NCBI GenBank assembly: GCA_023231475.1
Contig: JALJEE010001744.1
Span: 1 to 55,786 of the forward strand
Direction of reading: 5' to 3'
DNA length: 55,786 bases
From: Seison nebaliae
Lineage: Eukaryota > Rotifera > Pararotatoria > Seisonacea > Seisonidae
Shown: positions 1 through 12,400 of the stretch, one piece after another
How the letters are laid out: every line of letters begins with the position of its first letter
Numbering within the stretch: position 1 is the stretch's first letter
Made by a program: the position numbers and the translations under genes
Notes under the pieces: generated by a model
What the model was told of the DNA's origin: nothing
Database searches by the model: none
Seen by the model: the letters and a program-made list of their open reading frames with translations, nothing else

Positions 1-242
1 TCGGGTGGTCTCCAATGGGATCTCACAATTGACCACACTTTTCCTAAAGATTTCTATGAACGTTAAACACATATTTATAGTTCTAAATTTGAATTATGTT
101 TAATGAATTATTTGGGTTTTATACACTATATGAATTACAAAATATTTCATATCCAATATTATATATCATATTATATATTTCAATCGTATGTTGAGATGAA
201 ATTTTTAAAATCGGTTAAAGAAATGTTTGGAGATAACCCGTA
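1..242. repeat. Possible short inverted-repeat element at the window edge
   Basis: The first 15 bases and the reverse complement of the stretch ending near 242 agree at about 12 of 15 positions (tcgggtggtctccaa against tacgggttatctccaa). The interior is very AT-rich and has no coding sign. This could be a small non-autonomous DNA element next to the LINE, but the left flank is outside the window, so no target-site duplication can be tested. Confidence 0.25.
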
Positions 243-341
243 GTATCTGACAGTGTATGTGAAGACGGAATGGGTGTGGAAAGGATGGATGTCGGAAGGA
301 TGACTAGAGAGTGAGTCGGAATTGTTACATTTATCACGGAA

Positions 342-2105
342 TTAAAAAATACGACGACATAGAAGAATTGGAAGTGGTAGGATATTCACAGTAGCGAAAA
401 GAAGTGAGCGGTTACATCTATGAAAGCAGACGATAATTCTCCTAATGAGCCGATTATAAGCTCGGTCCAAGAACAGAAAAGACCGATGAGAGCATAGAAA
501 GATGGTCTCCAAAGAATACAATGGTAGCACTAGGCTCCTGAAAAGTGAAAGACGGATCTTTAACGGGACGAATTTGGATTTAGGAGAGAAGGAGAAAAAA
601 GCCCTACAGAATTTGTTTCGGGTAAGATCGAGAGCGGATGAGGAAAAGGACCGCATGTCGATCAGCGAACCAAGGAAGATGGTAGAAGAAGCGAGAGGAA
701 TGTTAGAGAACGAACGATTACTGGTTGAGAGTAACCAGCATTTCGATTCGTTTATAGCAATCCCTCTTTCAGCAAGAAGACAAGATGTACGTAGATAGGA
801 TTTCTTCAAATCATGAAGGGAACGATGTATGCTCACGAAATCGTCAGCGTATGCCATAACATGCGGAAAAAGAAATCACCAATGGTGATTATATTACTTT
901 CGTTGAGTTCGCGGAGGACGCCGTCGATAGCCAAACGAAATAACCAGGGACCAACGTGAATTAATCTGGAAATGGGTACTGGAGCAGTCACCGTGAACAA
1001 CACACCCAGTGGAATTACAGGAGAGATGAGCGAGAAATCTGAGGATGGGATAAGGGACGAGTTGACGCACAAGGTAATCAAAAGCAAAAGAAACGTTAAC
1101 GGAATCGAATGCCTTTGTAGCATCAAGGAAGAGAATATGTAAGGATAGTTTCATTTCCTTGGCGATACTTATAGCCGAACGGAGAATGAAGGATAGATGT
1201 CACGACAAGACGATCGATAAGCAAATTGGTAGGATGACGAAAAGAGTACGTTCCGATATCGGATCAAAATGAGGTTCTCCAATACTTTCAGTAGGAACGA
1301 AGAAATGCAGATCGGTCTGTATGAATTTAACGAGGTTTGATCGATATTCGGTTTCTTCAGAATTGGAATAATTTTAAAGAGGAGCGAGATGGAGGAGAAC
1401 TGATGACGAGAAAGAATTAGATTTACGGAATCAGTAAGGCCGGTTACGAGAGATGGAAGGGCGTGTTGCACCAATTTATTGCAAACGTTATCGAAACCGT
1501 GAACCTTAGTACCTTTTAGAGCCTGGATAGATTCGAAAATTTCTTAAGGAGTGAAAAAATCGAAATGGACATTGACGATAGGGCCGACGTAGGGTGCGGT
1601 ACACATAGGAGCCGAAGTATTCCGCGAAAGAGTTGGCAGAAATAGAAGATGTCGATGAGTTGGAGTAGCGATTAGTTATTAATTTCCAAATGTTCGAAGG
1701 ATGTGAAGAAAGACAAGCGTTACGGAGCCTGCCGTGAAAATGATCCCTGACACACTTTCTCGCGGCTCTGCGAAACAACTCCCGAGATTTTAGATGATAT
1801 TCGCGGTTGAGAGAAGAAGGATTTTCGCGGAAGGTTCTCCAGCAACCGGAAGCTCGACGCTTAAGATGGGAAATAGAAGAATAATTGGAAATAGGAGGAC
1901 GAAAAAATTGTTGACGATAGGAAAAAGTGGTAGATGAACATTGGGCAATAAAGAGTAACTGCTCAGTAGGGGAGAGAGTAGTGTTCATAACCGTAAGAGA
2001 AGCATTAAAAAGAATTACTTGCATATTGATATGAAAATGAATAATGCATATTATTTTTTTTGAGAATTTATATAAATTAATTAAAATCCGAATAAAATAT
2101 TTCAT
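342..2105 (-). mobile_element. Decayed non-LTR retrotransposon (LINE), reverse transcriptase region
   Basis: Read on the minus strand, successive frames carry, in order: a basic linker typical of the stretch between endonuclease and RT (PSNIWKLITNRYSN near 1690-1650), a YRPICISSFLLKVLE block (about 1330-1270) like the YRPISLLS motif of LINE RTs, LDATKAFDSVN (about 1120-1090), PWLFRLAIDGVLRELN (about 940-890), and the catalytic YADDF box (about 850). A thumb-like region follows (RLSLFRSLVLPL, then RAYNRLIRRI). The blocks lie in at least three frames with overlaps at about 1150-1100 and 860-830, so the copy has several frameshifts and is dead. No endonuclease domain and no clear poly-A tail were found. 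The clade (jockey, CR1 or I-like) cannot be settled by eye. Confidence 0.8.
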
Positions 2106-2371
2106 TTGGAATTGATCCTCTGAAATTTAACAAGAATAACATGTGAAGAGATAACGAAAAATAACAATAAGATGTGAATGATAATATTATGAGAATTAAC
2201 GATAGGATGAGATAATCATATCAAATAACGATGTGAGATGAAGGCATAATAATTAATCTATCTTTTCAGAAGAGAATGGTAACAAAACTTTTGATATAAA
2301 TAAGTAAAATAAATTTTTATCATAATTATTCATTGATGAGATGTGAGAAGAGACAGGAAAATGGAGAATAT
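2106..2371. other. AT-rich spacer
   Basis: About 270 bases between the 5' side of the LINE fragment and the stop codon of the next minus-strand gene. It may hold that gene's 3' UTR. No gene, RNA or repeat was recognised. Confidence 0.5.
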
Positions 2372-4417
2372 TCAATTAGCGCCCGAATTTCCACCGTTTC
2401 CATTTGTCGTTGATAAATAGTCTTCTTCTTGGACATGAGTGCACTCTCTCATTCGACTCGCTTCCGCGCACATTTGTTCATTTGCAATTCTTATTAACGT
2501 CCGTTCGGACACACTTGAAGTTGTATCGATAATGGAATTGGTTGTTCGAGTGAGAGCGGCACGTGAAAAAACGACACTCTCATCAAGTTGTTCGATAATT
2601 TCGTGATAAATATCGAACATCTTCATAAAACTTTTGTAATGTAAATTCATAAATCGATCAATTAGATCATGTGACATATCGATATCGTTCAATTTAGTTA
2701 ATTCGATATCTCTGAGAAGATGATAAATTGTTTGATTAGCTTCTCTAGTAATTTGGAAATCATCTTCGAAATTCAATAATTGAATAAATGGTAAATCGGA
2801 GAATGTAGTATATGGTCGCCATTTGCCACGAAGCCAATAATGATCACGCCTCTCGTTCAATTCGATTGTGATGAGAAAATAAATGAAAAATTCATCGTAT
2901 CTGTCATAATGAGATAAGAAATCTAATGGTACCTTCAAATCCGTCATATTTTCTGGAAGAGAAGGTAATATTAAATCCACATCATCTTTATCTTCGGTAA
3001 TTTTCTCTTCTTCATTATTCGTTGGTTGTGTCACTTCTACTATCTCTAAACCGTCTCCAACACCATCCAATTTCTCCTTGTCATCTTCTGTCTTTTTTTC
3101 CTCTTTTTCAATATTCGATTCACTTTCAACATTCTTCCTCGGTTTCCTTCGATTTTCATTCTTTTTCGTTTTCTTTACTTTTTTCTTTTTTTTCTGTTTT
3201 GGACCTTTCCCCGACGCTCTGCTCAATATGGCTTGCGATCTCGTTACAACACCACATCCTTCTCTTCGATTCGGATTAGTTGGAATTATTTTATGATCTT
3301 CGACAACAACCGGAGGGTCTTGTGGAGGAGTCTTCTCTGGCAAATTATTCAACAACAATTTCTTCTCTGACGATTTTTTCTCGAACGATTTCTTCTCTGA
3401 CGATTTTTTCTCTGATGATTTCGTTTCAATTTCCATGAAATTTTTCCTGTTACTCGATTTAGTTGAGTCGATGAGATGAACGGGAATGAAATGTTCAAAA
3501 TCCATCAGTTTCATCCATTGATGCATTTGAAAGAACTGTTGGAAATCAGTGACGCAGAAAACAGGTTGATCGATTATGAGATCGCTGTGATTTGGTATGA
3601 GATCACTTAACTCCTCCATTAAATTCATGGAAATATGACTGGAAATGTAATGGATGTTCTGCAATTGACGTCGTTCTAAATAAAAGAAAATTCGGCGAAG
3701 TACCATGATTATATGTAATAATCGTGTATTATCCATCATCTGGAAGAGATATTTATGAATATTTGTTAATTGACTATCTGCGTACAAATTGGCCATATAA
3801 TTCATATAACATCGAAAATTATTGAAAATTGTTTGATTATTGGTATGTGGGAGAGGTCCTTTCACATCATCCGGATTTTCAAAATAATGAAGTACTCGAG
3901 AATATCTTCGTTCATCACCATTATATATAATGGGATCACTAATTAATTGCACTTCCTCAATCTCTCCCAACGAATAATTCGTATTGAGAATTAATAGAAG
4001 TTGAAAGTTACATTTGATATTTGTCGAATAATCGAGACATGGAGGAGAGATTACACAAACGTCATTCAAACATACATTCACATCCAACAATTTCTGTTTA
4101 AATTCCAATAAATGTCGAGAACTTGTTCGAATCAACATCTTCGAAACCATCATCCCTGGAAGGATGGACTGATTCGAATAAACAGATGTGAATACAATGA
4201 AATGTAACGAATCCACCTGACGCGTAAGAGGAAGACGAAGACTCACCGACATATAATAACATTTGATTATTCGAAGTTCATGAACAGTAAAAGATCGATA
4301 TCGATTCTTTTCTTGAGAATTATTCTTATCTGACCACATCAATTTTCCCCCATCTTTCGTTTTTGACGTGGTTGTCATTTGAGAAGAGAATGCAGATGTC
4401 ATAATTGTTGAATTCAT
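2372..4417 (-). CDS. Hypothetical protein, 681 aa, lysine-rich centre
   Basis: This is one uninterrupted reading frame of 681 residues starting at an ATG (MNSTIMTS). I do not recognise the family. Residues about 1-325 and 505-640 look folded, with mixed hydrophobic residues and many Tyr, Phe and Leu. Residues about 330-500 are charged and low in complexity: four near-copies of SSEKK at about 333-352, a poly-lysine stretch within KGPKQKKKKKVKKTKK (about 405-420), then an acidic E/D/K tract. The basic stretch could be a nuclear localisation signal, which is inference. No signal peptide or membrane segment is evident. Length and composition argue for a real gene. It could be one exon of a larger gene, since no flanking splice sites were resolved. 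It lies in the same orientation as the next unknown gene, about 0.8 kb away. Confidence 0.7.
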   Translation of the reverse strand: MNSTIMTSAFSSQMTTTSKTKDGGKLMWSDKNNSQEKNRYRSFTVHELRIIKCYYMSVSLRLPLTRQVDSLHFIVFTSVYSNQSILPGMMVSKMLIRTSSRHLLEFKQKLLDVNVCLNDVCVISPPCLDYSTNIKCNFQLLLILNTNYSLGEIEEVQLISDPIIYNGDERRYSRVLHYFENPDDVKGPLPHTNNQTIFNNFRCYMNYMANLYADSQLTNIHKYLFQMMDNTRLLHIIMVLRRIFFYLERRQLQNIHYISSHISMNLMEELSDLIPNHSDLIIDQPVFCVTDFQQFFQMHQWMKLMDFEHFIPVHLIDSTKSSNRKNFMEIETKSSEKKSSEKKSFEKKSSEKKLLLNNLPEKTPPQDPPVVVEDHKIIPTNPNRREGCGVVTRSQAILSRASGKGPKQKKKKKVKKTKKNENRRKPRKNVESESNIEKEEKKTEDDKEKLDGVGDGLEIVEVTQPTNNEEEKITEDKDDVDLILPSLPENMTDLKVPLDFLSHYDRYDEFFIYFLITIELNERRDHYWLRGKWRPYTTFSDLPFIQLLNFEDDFQITREANQTIYHLLRDIELTKLNDIDMSHDLIDRFMNLHYKSFMKMFDIYHEIIEQLDESVVFSRAALTRTTNSIIDTTSSVSERTLIRIANEQMCAEASRMRECTHVQEEDYLSTTNGNGGNSGAN

Positions 4418-5252
4418 TAGTCATTCGAATTAATTCGTCCAATAAAACCATTCAGATGATAAATTGATTCAATTTTCCATTCACTAAATCGAAAAATTCC
4501 AACGAATCTATACAACGAAAGAAGAATATTTGAATCTATTGAAAAAAAATTAAAGAAAATTTAAAATTAAGAACAATCACACAAATGTGTATAATAGAAG
4601 AAAAAATGGAATAACATTTGAATATGTTTTACAAATGAATTTTCCCATTTTCCAATATTGAAAGAATTGGTTGAAGGAAAACGTATTATAATGTGAGAGA
4701 GGAAAACAATGTAAGATTATTGGGAAAAGGAGAGCTGTAATTGAATGTGTGAGGATAAGTGGAAATAATTTAGAAACTGATATGAGAAGAGAAAGAATCC
4801 AAGAAAATCAATTGAAAAAGTTGAATGAAATAATTTTTTTCCTTCCGAAGTAAAATTAAATTTAAAAAAAAAATTATGAGCACAAATTATTATATGTGAA
4901 ATTATGTTCGTTCAATTGTTTATTTTTTTTATATTATTCATTTGAATTATAATATTGAAAATTGTTAGAAAGTTTGAGATCAATAAATAATTTCATTATT
5001 CTTATTCTAATTGTCAATTGTCTTCTAATGGGGGAAGTAGATAAGAATTAGCCATTTGAGAGAAATAAAAAAAATATCGATCATTTTCATACATCTAATT
5101 GCTTATAATGACTGTAAATATAATAAGTGTTATAATAAGAAGAATTTTAAGAAAAACTAACTGTTTTTGTTTTCTGGTTTCTAAAGAAAATAATTTATAA
5201 AAATCTCAAGAAATAAAACAGTCTCTTAAAAGAAATAATTATATTAATAAGT
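4418..5252. other. Intergenic AT-rich spacer
   Basis: Spacer between two minus-strand genes, rich in A and T runs. It should contain the upstream region of the 681-aa gene and the 3' UTR of the 606-aa gene. No coding sequence, RNA gene or repeat was recognised. Confidence 0.5.
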
Positions 5253-7133
5253 TTATATGGAATTATCGTCACTGGAATCAGACGACTCATCATCCGTGTC
5301 ATCAGATGATGAAAAGTTATTTAAGTCAAACCACGGCCCTTCTAGCCGTGGATTATTATTACAATAAAAATCGTTGAAGGTATCTGTTGGTCCACCGGAT
5401 GTTGCCAAGCTAACATAACGATTAGTATTGCGTGATGATGATGATGATGATGTGGTTGATGATGATGATAATATGGATGATGAGGAAGTGGTATGAGTCT
5501 CGTAATTAGGAATATTTTGTGGTCGTGACGAGAAATTAATGGAATTGATAATATTATCTCGAATATCATCTGAAGATGGTCGATTAAGGGCACAACTGAA
5601 AAGATGACGTCTTCCATTCGCATCCAAACCATAAATGGAACGATAATATCGACTATTTGGAGTGGATCGACTTCGATCAATAATCGGTCTTGTTTGATTC
5701 GTATTTTGTTGTTGATTAACGTTGCGCTGTCGATTAGCCTCAAGAACATTTGCAAGTCGATTTCTTAAACGTTCCGATGTGTCATATTCCGTTTCTAATT
5801 GACTCCGTATACTACTATTCGATCGTTCTGGTTCATTATTTCTCATAGTTTGTGAAAGACTTTCATTCCGAATTTCTCTGAATAAAGCTGCAGAGTTTGT
5901 TGGGATGAGACCAGTTGGTCTTTGTCCAACAACAGGACGTCGATTTTGAGATGGAAAGAAGAAAGAGAAAGGATATGGCCGTTCCACTCTTCGAACTCGA
6001 GCATAAATCGATTCTTCACCTCTAGTATTTCGTTCTGTTCTCAACATATTACTAATCTCATTCTGGTTACTTACAATATTTCTCACTAATTCCTCATCGG
6101 TCGTATGTGGACGAATAGGTCGGTTAACAGAATTTCCATCTCTCTCATTGACACGATTGGTCGCATGTCCATTTTCACCAATTCGTCTGATATTCCGATG
6201 TACTGGCGGATTACTAAAGTAACCTCGGAGGCCTCGAATATAACGACTAGCTGTTCGTTCAGCTAAAGTGCCATTTAGTTGATAAAGAGGTGTACGTCTC
6301 GTATTACCATTACCAGCTCCATAACCACGTCCATTACTGGTGGAGGCATTATCTCGATTAATCTCATTGATTAAATTCGAAACGTTTTCCATCGACGAAC
6401 TGAAACAACAATTGGCGGGAATGACTCCATAATTGGATAAAATTCCCTTAACAATTTCAAATGTTTTCGGATGGAAAATATCGTTCGACCAAGAAAACGG
6501 TGTACCACTTTGCTCCGGTCGTTCTCTTGCTTCATCCTCCGTATCGTCATCGTCCTCTGTCGGTGTTGATGATGACATTAATCCAGAATCCGATGTTTCT
6601 ATTATTCTCATCCTCTTCGCTTTTGGAGCCATTTCTGGTTGATTAGGAGACAAAAATTGTTTTTTATTTTTTCCCGAATCCACTTTGAGAACGGAGACGG
6701 AATCATCACATCCACTTGTGGAGGTGCAGCCATTATCCATAGAAGTATCTTCTGATTGGGACAGGATGACATTCTCCTCACAATCCATTGGTTTACATTT
6801 CGATTCCTCACTTAACAGCTGATCACAAATTTCTCGCTCATTCCGATTGGTCGAACGATTAACATTTTCTATTCCGACTTCGTTACCATTCTCCATTTCA
6901 CGACTCGGCTCTACCATATCCGGCACGTTAATGTCTATATGTTCACCGCTATTATTTTCGATAGTTTCGGATTGAGTCTCATTTATAGGAATATCCGAAT
7001 CGATCTGAGAAGAAAAGTCAAAATTAATTTATTGTGAAAAAAATTGATTGATTGGTTCTCTAACAATCGGTAGATCTTCCGTCATTTCATCTATCGTCAT
7101 AGAACAGTCATCTTGTTCTTTCTTAGTATTCAT
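5253..7133 (-). CDS. Hypothetical disordered protein, about 606 aa, two exons
   Basis: Exon 1 is 7133-7065 (MNTKKEQDDCSMTIDEMTED...) and exon 2 is 7004-5253. The 60-base intron begins gttaga and ends ctcag, and joining it keeps the frame open for 606 residues. I know no family for it. The N-terminal third is acidic, with S/T-rich stretches and a basic PKAKRMR patch that resembles a nuclear signal. A short, more ordered segment (SWSNDIFHPKTFEIVKGIL) follows it. The middle is rich in Arg and Asn. The end has serine runs and an acidic tail (SSDDTDDESSDSSDDNSI). No membrane segment is seen. The composition suggests a nuclear or regulatory scaffold, but that is inference only. Exon 1 was chosen because it supplies an ATG and an exact phase-0 junction. 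Confidence 0.7.
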
Positions 7134-8358
7134 TATCATCAACGAGTGGATATTCTACTGATAAGGGCGTGATAAGTGCATGGATAGCAAAAATAACTTC
7201 TGATCGAATTAGTCACGTTCTCGAATGAGAGAGAGTAGTAAAGAGGAAGGAACAAGTGCAAGAAGAAAAGAATAAAATTTTTTAAAATGATTTATGATTT
7301 GTGAGACACAATTAAAATTCTTTTAAACTTAAATGGACGTACATACAAACGACACACAATCTTATAAACGGAACATGCAATTTTCAGTAAGGCTAAGCTA
7401 AAACTCGGTCAGATTTTTAAGCACATGAATTCAAATTTGTGCCATAAGCTTGAAATTCAAATTCTAATATCTCCCATTTCTCTCTCCTGAATGTAGAGAA
7501 AAGAAAAGTTTGTAGAATTCTAGAAGGAATTTAAAGAATTTTCAGTTTTTGTGCAAGTTTTTCAAATTTTAATTTTAATCTCTTACTTCAATTAAATTGA
7601 CCTACATACAGTTTTCAGTTGAAAACTAGTGCAAACTTACTCTCTTACTCCTATTTAATTTACAGGTTGTCAATTATGCGTCGTTAACGGGACATATGGA
7701 GTTTTCTTGCAAGAATTGGCGTTTATGTCGGAGACATGCATATCCATGTAGTTGTAGTTTTATGTGTAAGTACTACTTCAGGGAAAATAGACCGTTTGTA
7801 ATTTTAAAATGGGGAAATTCCCCCAAAAAACCATACATTATAAACACGAACTAAAAATTAAACTGACTGGAAATAAAACATTAGTTAAACTGAAATGATT
7901 TTAGTTGTATGTCTTCATCCATCGTCTCTATTCGGCGAGAGATAGTATACTTATTATCGTCAAACAAAATTGTGATTTGTATAGAGAATTCGGAGGAACG
8001 AAAGTGATAAATAACCGAACGATCGATCGATCGATCTTCCTTCTTGGAAGAGATCGATAGTTGGAAGAGATTGATCCCCAACTCATTTATTATATGTCTA
8101 CCCATCCTAATGGAGTAGAAAATTGATGAATGAAAAAAAACAGAGAAAACGAAAAATAATAAGGGAACAGATTGTGGGATATGCTTATGTTCGTACACCA
8201 ATGTGCCCATGTGCGTTGTTTTGTGTATATATGTGTAGGTGTGTGTGTGTATGTTTAGTTTATTCTTCCCACATATACAATTCCCATTAGATTTTAGTTT
8301 GTTTCCCTTCTATCATGTTCATATGTAAATGAAAGTTACTTATTGTAAGTGGTAAAAT

Positions 8359-8380
8359 GTGTGTGTGTGTGTGTGTGTGT
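8359..8380. repeat. (GT)n microsatellite
   Basis: An uninterrupted run of GT dinucleotides in non-coding sequence. Confidence 0.9.
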
Positions 8381-9229
8381 CGTAGTAATGATGGTATCTG
8401 ATGATTCGCAATAATAGTAAATGTCTATTGAATTACTCTGTCTTCTTTGTCTGGACATATGAGTCGAGTACATACAAATCAATTTTATGAGGAGAATGTT
8501 AAATTGATGGCGGCTGAGAGCTCGTTCACTACACATACAGATGACATAAGTATCAGATGTATTATTATGGAAGGAGAAGAAAAAGAGGAATAATAATAAT
8601 AATCGTCATCTTATTTTTCTTCTTTTTCTTCTTTGATTCATTTGGATGGAAGAACAATAAGTTCTATTCAATTCGATTAAATATCATTCGACGACGACGA
8701 TAGTGAGGGGGCAGATGTGCACCAAAAACAAATAATGCACATGCTAATGTGCGGAGAGATGGAGGGCTGTATTCTATCGATATATTCTATCAAAGTGGAA
8801 AGGATGGATGGAAAATAATTGTTGTTTAATTTAATTCTAAGTCGTCTTCCGCTTTCTCATTCGCACCAGAGAGGAGAGAGGCCAAATCGGAGAATATGAC
8901 AAAGAGATAATTGATGAGGAAGAGGGAAAGGGAGAGAGACAGAGAAAGAGAGATAAGAAACATGTATCAGGAGGTCGATCTACATTTATTTGTACTGATG
9001 AAATGTGATTATCGAACAGATCATCTTCTTTGCATTCTTCCTTCGATTTCCGTCTGCTCCATCATCTAATCGACTTAAAATCATCTCGTCGATGACGTTC
9101 TTCTCATTCGAAACCATATAAGAGTTGAAAATCATTAATTGGAAGTTCTGGTTATTGTACCGTTGAGATTGATGGAGAGATTTCTAATTAATTAGTGGAA
9201 TTCCATTAAATATTCTCGTTCGGATTAGA

Positions 9230-9230
<1 letters not shown>

Positions 9231-9261
<31 letters not shown>

Positions 9262-9290
9262 GTCAGTCTCACAGTCTCACAGTCTCAAAT
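9231..9290. repeat. (TG)n(AG)n microsatellite followed by an 8-base triplicate
   Basis: Five TG units pass directly into eleven AG units, then cagtctca is repeated three times. The tract lies about 200 bases upstream of the first ATG of the PTP frame. A long purine run of this kind near a start can be a promoter GAGA-type tract, which is inference. Confidence 0.85.
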
Positions 9291-9488
9291 GGACAGTAGT
9301 GATCGTTTGTAAATATAAACGTCAACTGAATTGAAGAAATGACAGCGATTTGACAGAAGTTAATCGGAATACTTCTTTTCGATCAAAATTTTTTTCAAGA
9401 TGATTTCATGTGACCTCGATCGTCAACGAAAGGAAATCTAAGAATTGTGAAATAATTGGAAAGAAAATTGTTTAAAGGAATCGAAGGA

Positions 9489-12400
9489 ATGATAATGATG
9501 ATGATATATGATCAACATCCATCTCCAAATCATTCCAAATATATGAACAGCGATGAGAAATGTGGAGAGATGTTACGATCGAATCATTCGATGCACAACG
9601 ATCGCTCCTCAATTACTGATAATAGCACAACTGTCACATCATCACCTTTATCGATGAATGGCAATGATGATGATGATGAGAAAGGTAGAGTGGCGAAGAA
9701 AGAGGATTGTGTGAGGAAATCGCGAACAAAAGAAACGTTTAATACGATTAAACAATTGTATAAGAGGAACGGTGAATCGAATGGAAATATGTTACGAAAT
9801 AAACGAACGAAAAGTTCCAATTATATTCGAAGGAAAATGAAGGAAGCATTCAATGATCAATCTTCAATGAGTCGATGTAAAGAAATCACGTCGAACTTCT
9901 CTCGCAAACTTCATCATCTTTCTGCCACGAACTTATATGTTAACACTACCACCACTACCACTACCACTACCACTGTTAATTCATGTGGGAGTAATTGTAA
10001 TGGGAGTCGATCGGATAAGAATGAAATGTTAATGGATGGAATGATATTATTGAATAGAAATGAAAATAATTCAATCGATTCAACACTCGATTCGAATATG
10101 ACGATTCCTGATAAGAGAAATGATTTAGATAATCATTTGGAGGAGAAAGAGAATAATGAGAAGAAGTCAAATGAAATGTTGAGAAGTAAGAGAAGGAATC
10201 TCTTGAAAATGAGTCGTCGTTATAGTCATAATATGAATCGATTGTTTGCATTCAAGCAGCAGAAAGGAAATATGAGACTATCGAATAATCGGATGTCATT
10301 CGTTCGTCATCTCTCACGAGGAAGAAAGAAAGTTTTTGATGACTTTGAAAATTTAACTTCTACATCACCTCACATCGTCACATCAGATAATGGTAAGGAA
10401 AATTTCCTTTTGACTTCCACTCAAACACTACGACAATGTCTTCCAAATACTGTTCCTTTCACATCTGATGCTCGTCAAATGAGAAATGAGCGATTGACAG
10501 AAATGACATTAGATAATAAGAGAGAAGATGACAATGATAATTCATTCGATAATGAGAATTTGTTGGTGGATGATATGAATATTGGTGATGAGAAATCGTC
10601 ATATTTCCGTATGACAAAGAATGGAATGTCCTCCATTAAACGACGATGTGTCAATTGGACGATTGTCCGTAAGATTGGCGATCTTCCTTCAAAAGTCAGT
10701 GAAAATAGAAGAATGTCGTTAAGTAGGAGGAGAGGTCGTTTCTCCTTCGAACAACGTTATACCACGACTAAACAACGAATTCTCTCATCCAATTCTTCAA
10801 CTGCCAAACAATTTCTACCTCGTCATCGTTCCTTTTTCTCATCTTCTATTCGAAATCAATTTCTTATGAATCATCGTAAATTCGACGAGAGTTTATTAAC
10901 ACCTCCATTTCAACGAGATGATGAGAAAAAGAAGAAGAATCATGACGATGATAGATCGATGAATGAGACGAAATATTCACCAAACGAAATTCATCCCGTC
11001 CATCTTAACCATCACATCAGTTATTCAATCGACAACATTCTGAGTGGAGTTGAAGATGGTAATGATGGAGAATCATATAAAGAAGATTTTGATGATCGTG
11101 AGGTCATTTCTTTGGGATCGATACAAAAGACAATGAATGGTAAATGTCATGGACGATTGAGAGAGAAAGGTGAAGTGGAGGAAGGAGAAATGGGAAATAT
11201 TAATTCGACACTTCCACTTTCCATTCAGTCGTTAATGGAAACAGCGACGACAATCACTACAGTTCCGTCCACATCCCCCAAAATGTTGTTGATGAGAGGA
11301 GAGAAGAATCATATTAATCGAACAACGTCAATAGCATTGAAGAAGTATAACCATTTAATGGATCGTTTGATGAGAATGAATGAGAGCACGCATCTCTCTC
11401 ATTACGTCAAGAGGAAATCGTCGAGTCAAATGAAAAATATGGAAATGGATTTCAATCGAAATGTCACTTTGAATCATTTTCAATCGAATAAAACCAAGAA
11501 GTCGATTGGAGTCCAAATGAAAAAAAGTAGTTTGTTGAATGATGATGGAAAAATGAAATATCTGGATTCTTCTCTTCGTCGTCATCATCATCATCATAAT
11601 CAACAAATGACAAATGAGGTTAATGGTCTTTCTCATCCAGTCGATGGAGAGATGGAGCTAATAAAAAATCGAGATGTTGATTCATTTCTTAAATCATCAC
11701 AATCTGATAAAATAAAATCAGAATTCCTTCATAATTCTCCAATAATTATTAAACGAAACGATTCTCTCATTCCACATTCCAACAACAACAACACAAACAT
11801 AATTATTAACAAATCAGAAATGGAAAAGAATGATGAAGGATCAATTCTTAATGAGGATAATAATAATAATAATAATAATGACGATAATAATGATGATGAT
11901 AACAATAACAACAATAATCATATTTTTCGTCGAATGAATTCAACTTGTTCGTTATCAACGAAAAAGAAACAAAATAAATTTCATATTCTCAATCGTCAAT
12001 CAACGAAGACTCCGTCGTCGACGAAATTGTGGAAACAAGGAAGTGACCTGTTAGGGAAACGAAATAATCTTTTTCGTTCGTCAAACGAGGAAAGGAATGA
12101 CGCATCAAGAATAAATGTGGAAAATAACAATAATTTCATCAAATCGATCACCAATCATCGACATGACGAGACGAAACCCATCAATGGGCAAGTGAAACAT
12201 CAAAATCTCAATTACATTTCTACTCATTACAATAAGTGTAAGTCGCCTGACATTTTACAAGAGAACGTTCATCATCACCATAGTAATCGTTCGAATCATC
12301 AGACAAATCAATCTCATCATCAGTCTGGTAATGACGTCAATTCATTGAGTTCAATGTCCATCACGAATAAATTCGATGTTGTATCAATTTCACCAATCAA

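Larger units (their letters stand above)
7134..9488. other. Spacer rich in simple repeats, upstream of the PTP gene
   Basis: About 2.3 kb with no convincing gene. It lies between a minus-strand gene start and a plus-strand gene start, so it probably holds two divergent promoters and 5' UTRs. It contains a (GATC)n run near 8020, GT runs near 8225-8252 and 8359-8380, many GA-rich stretches at 8870-8960, and a GT/GA microsatellite just before the PTP reading frame. Upstream exons of the PTP gene could lie here but none was recognised. Confidence 0.5.

Noticed and set aside
7881-8536. Two minus-strand open frames upstream of the PTP gene
   Set aside because: Low-complexity and Ser/Ile-rich, spanning GT repeats and a GATC repeat, with no domain.
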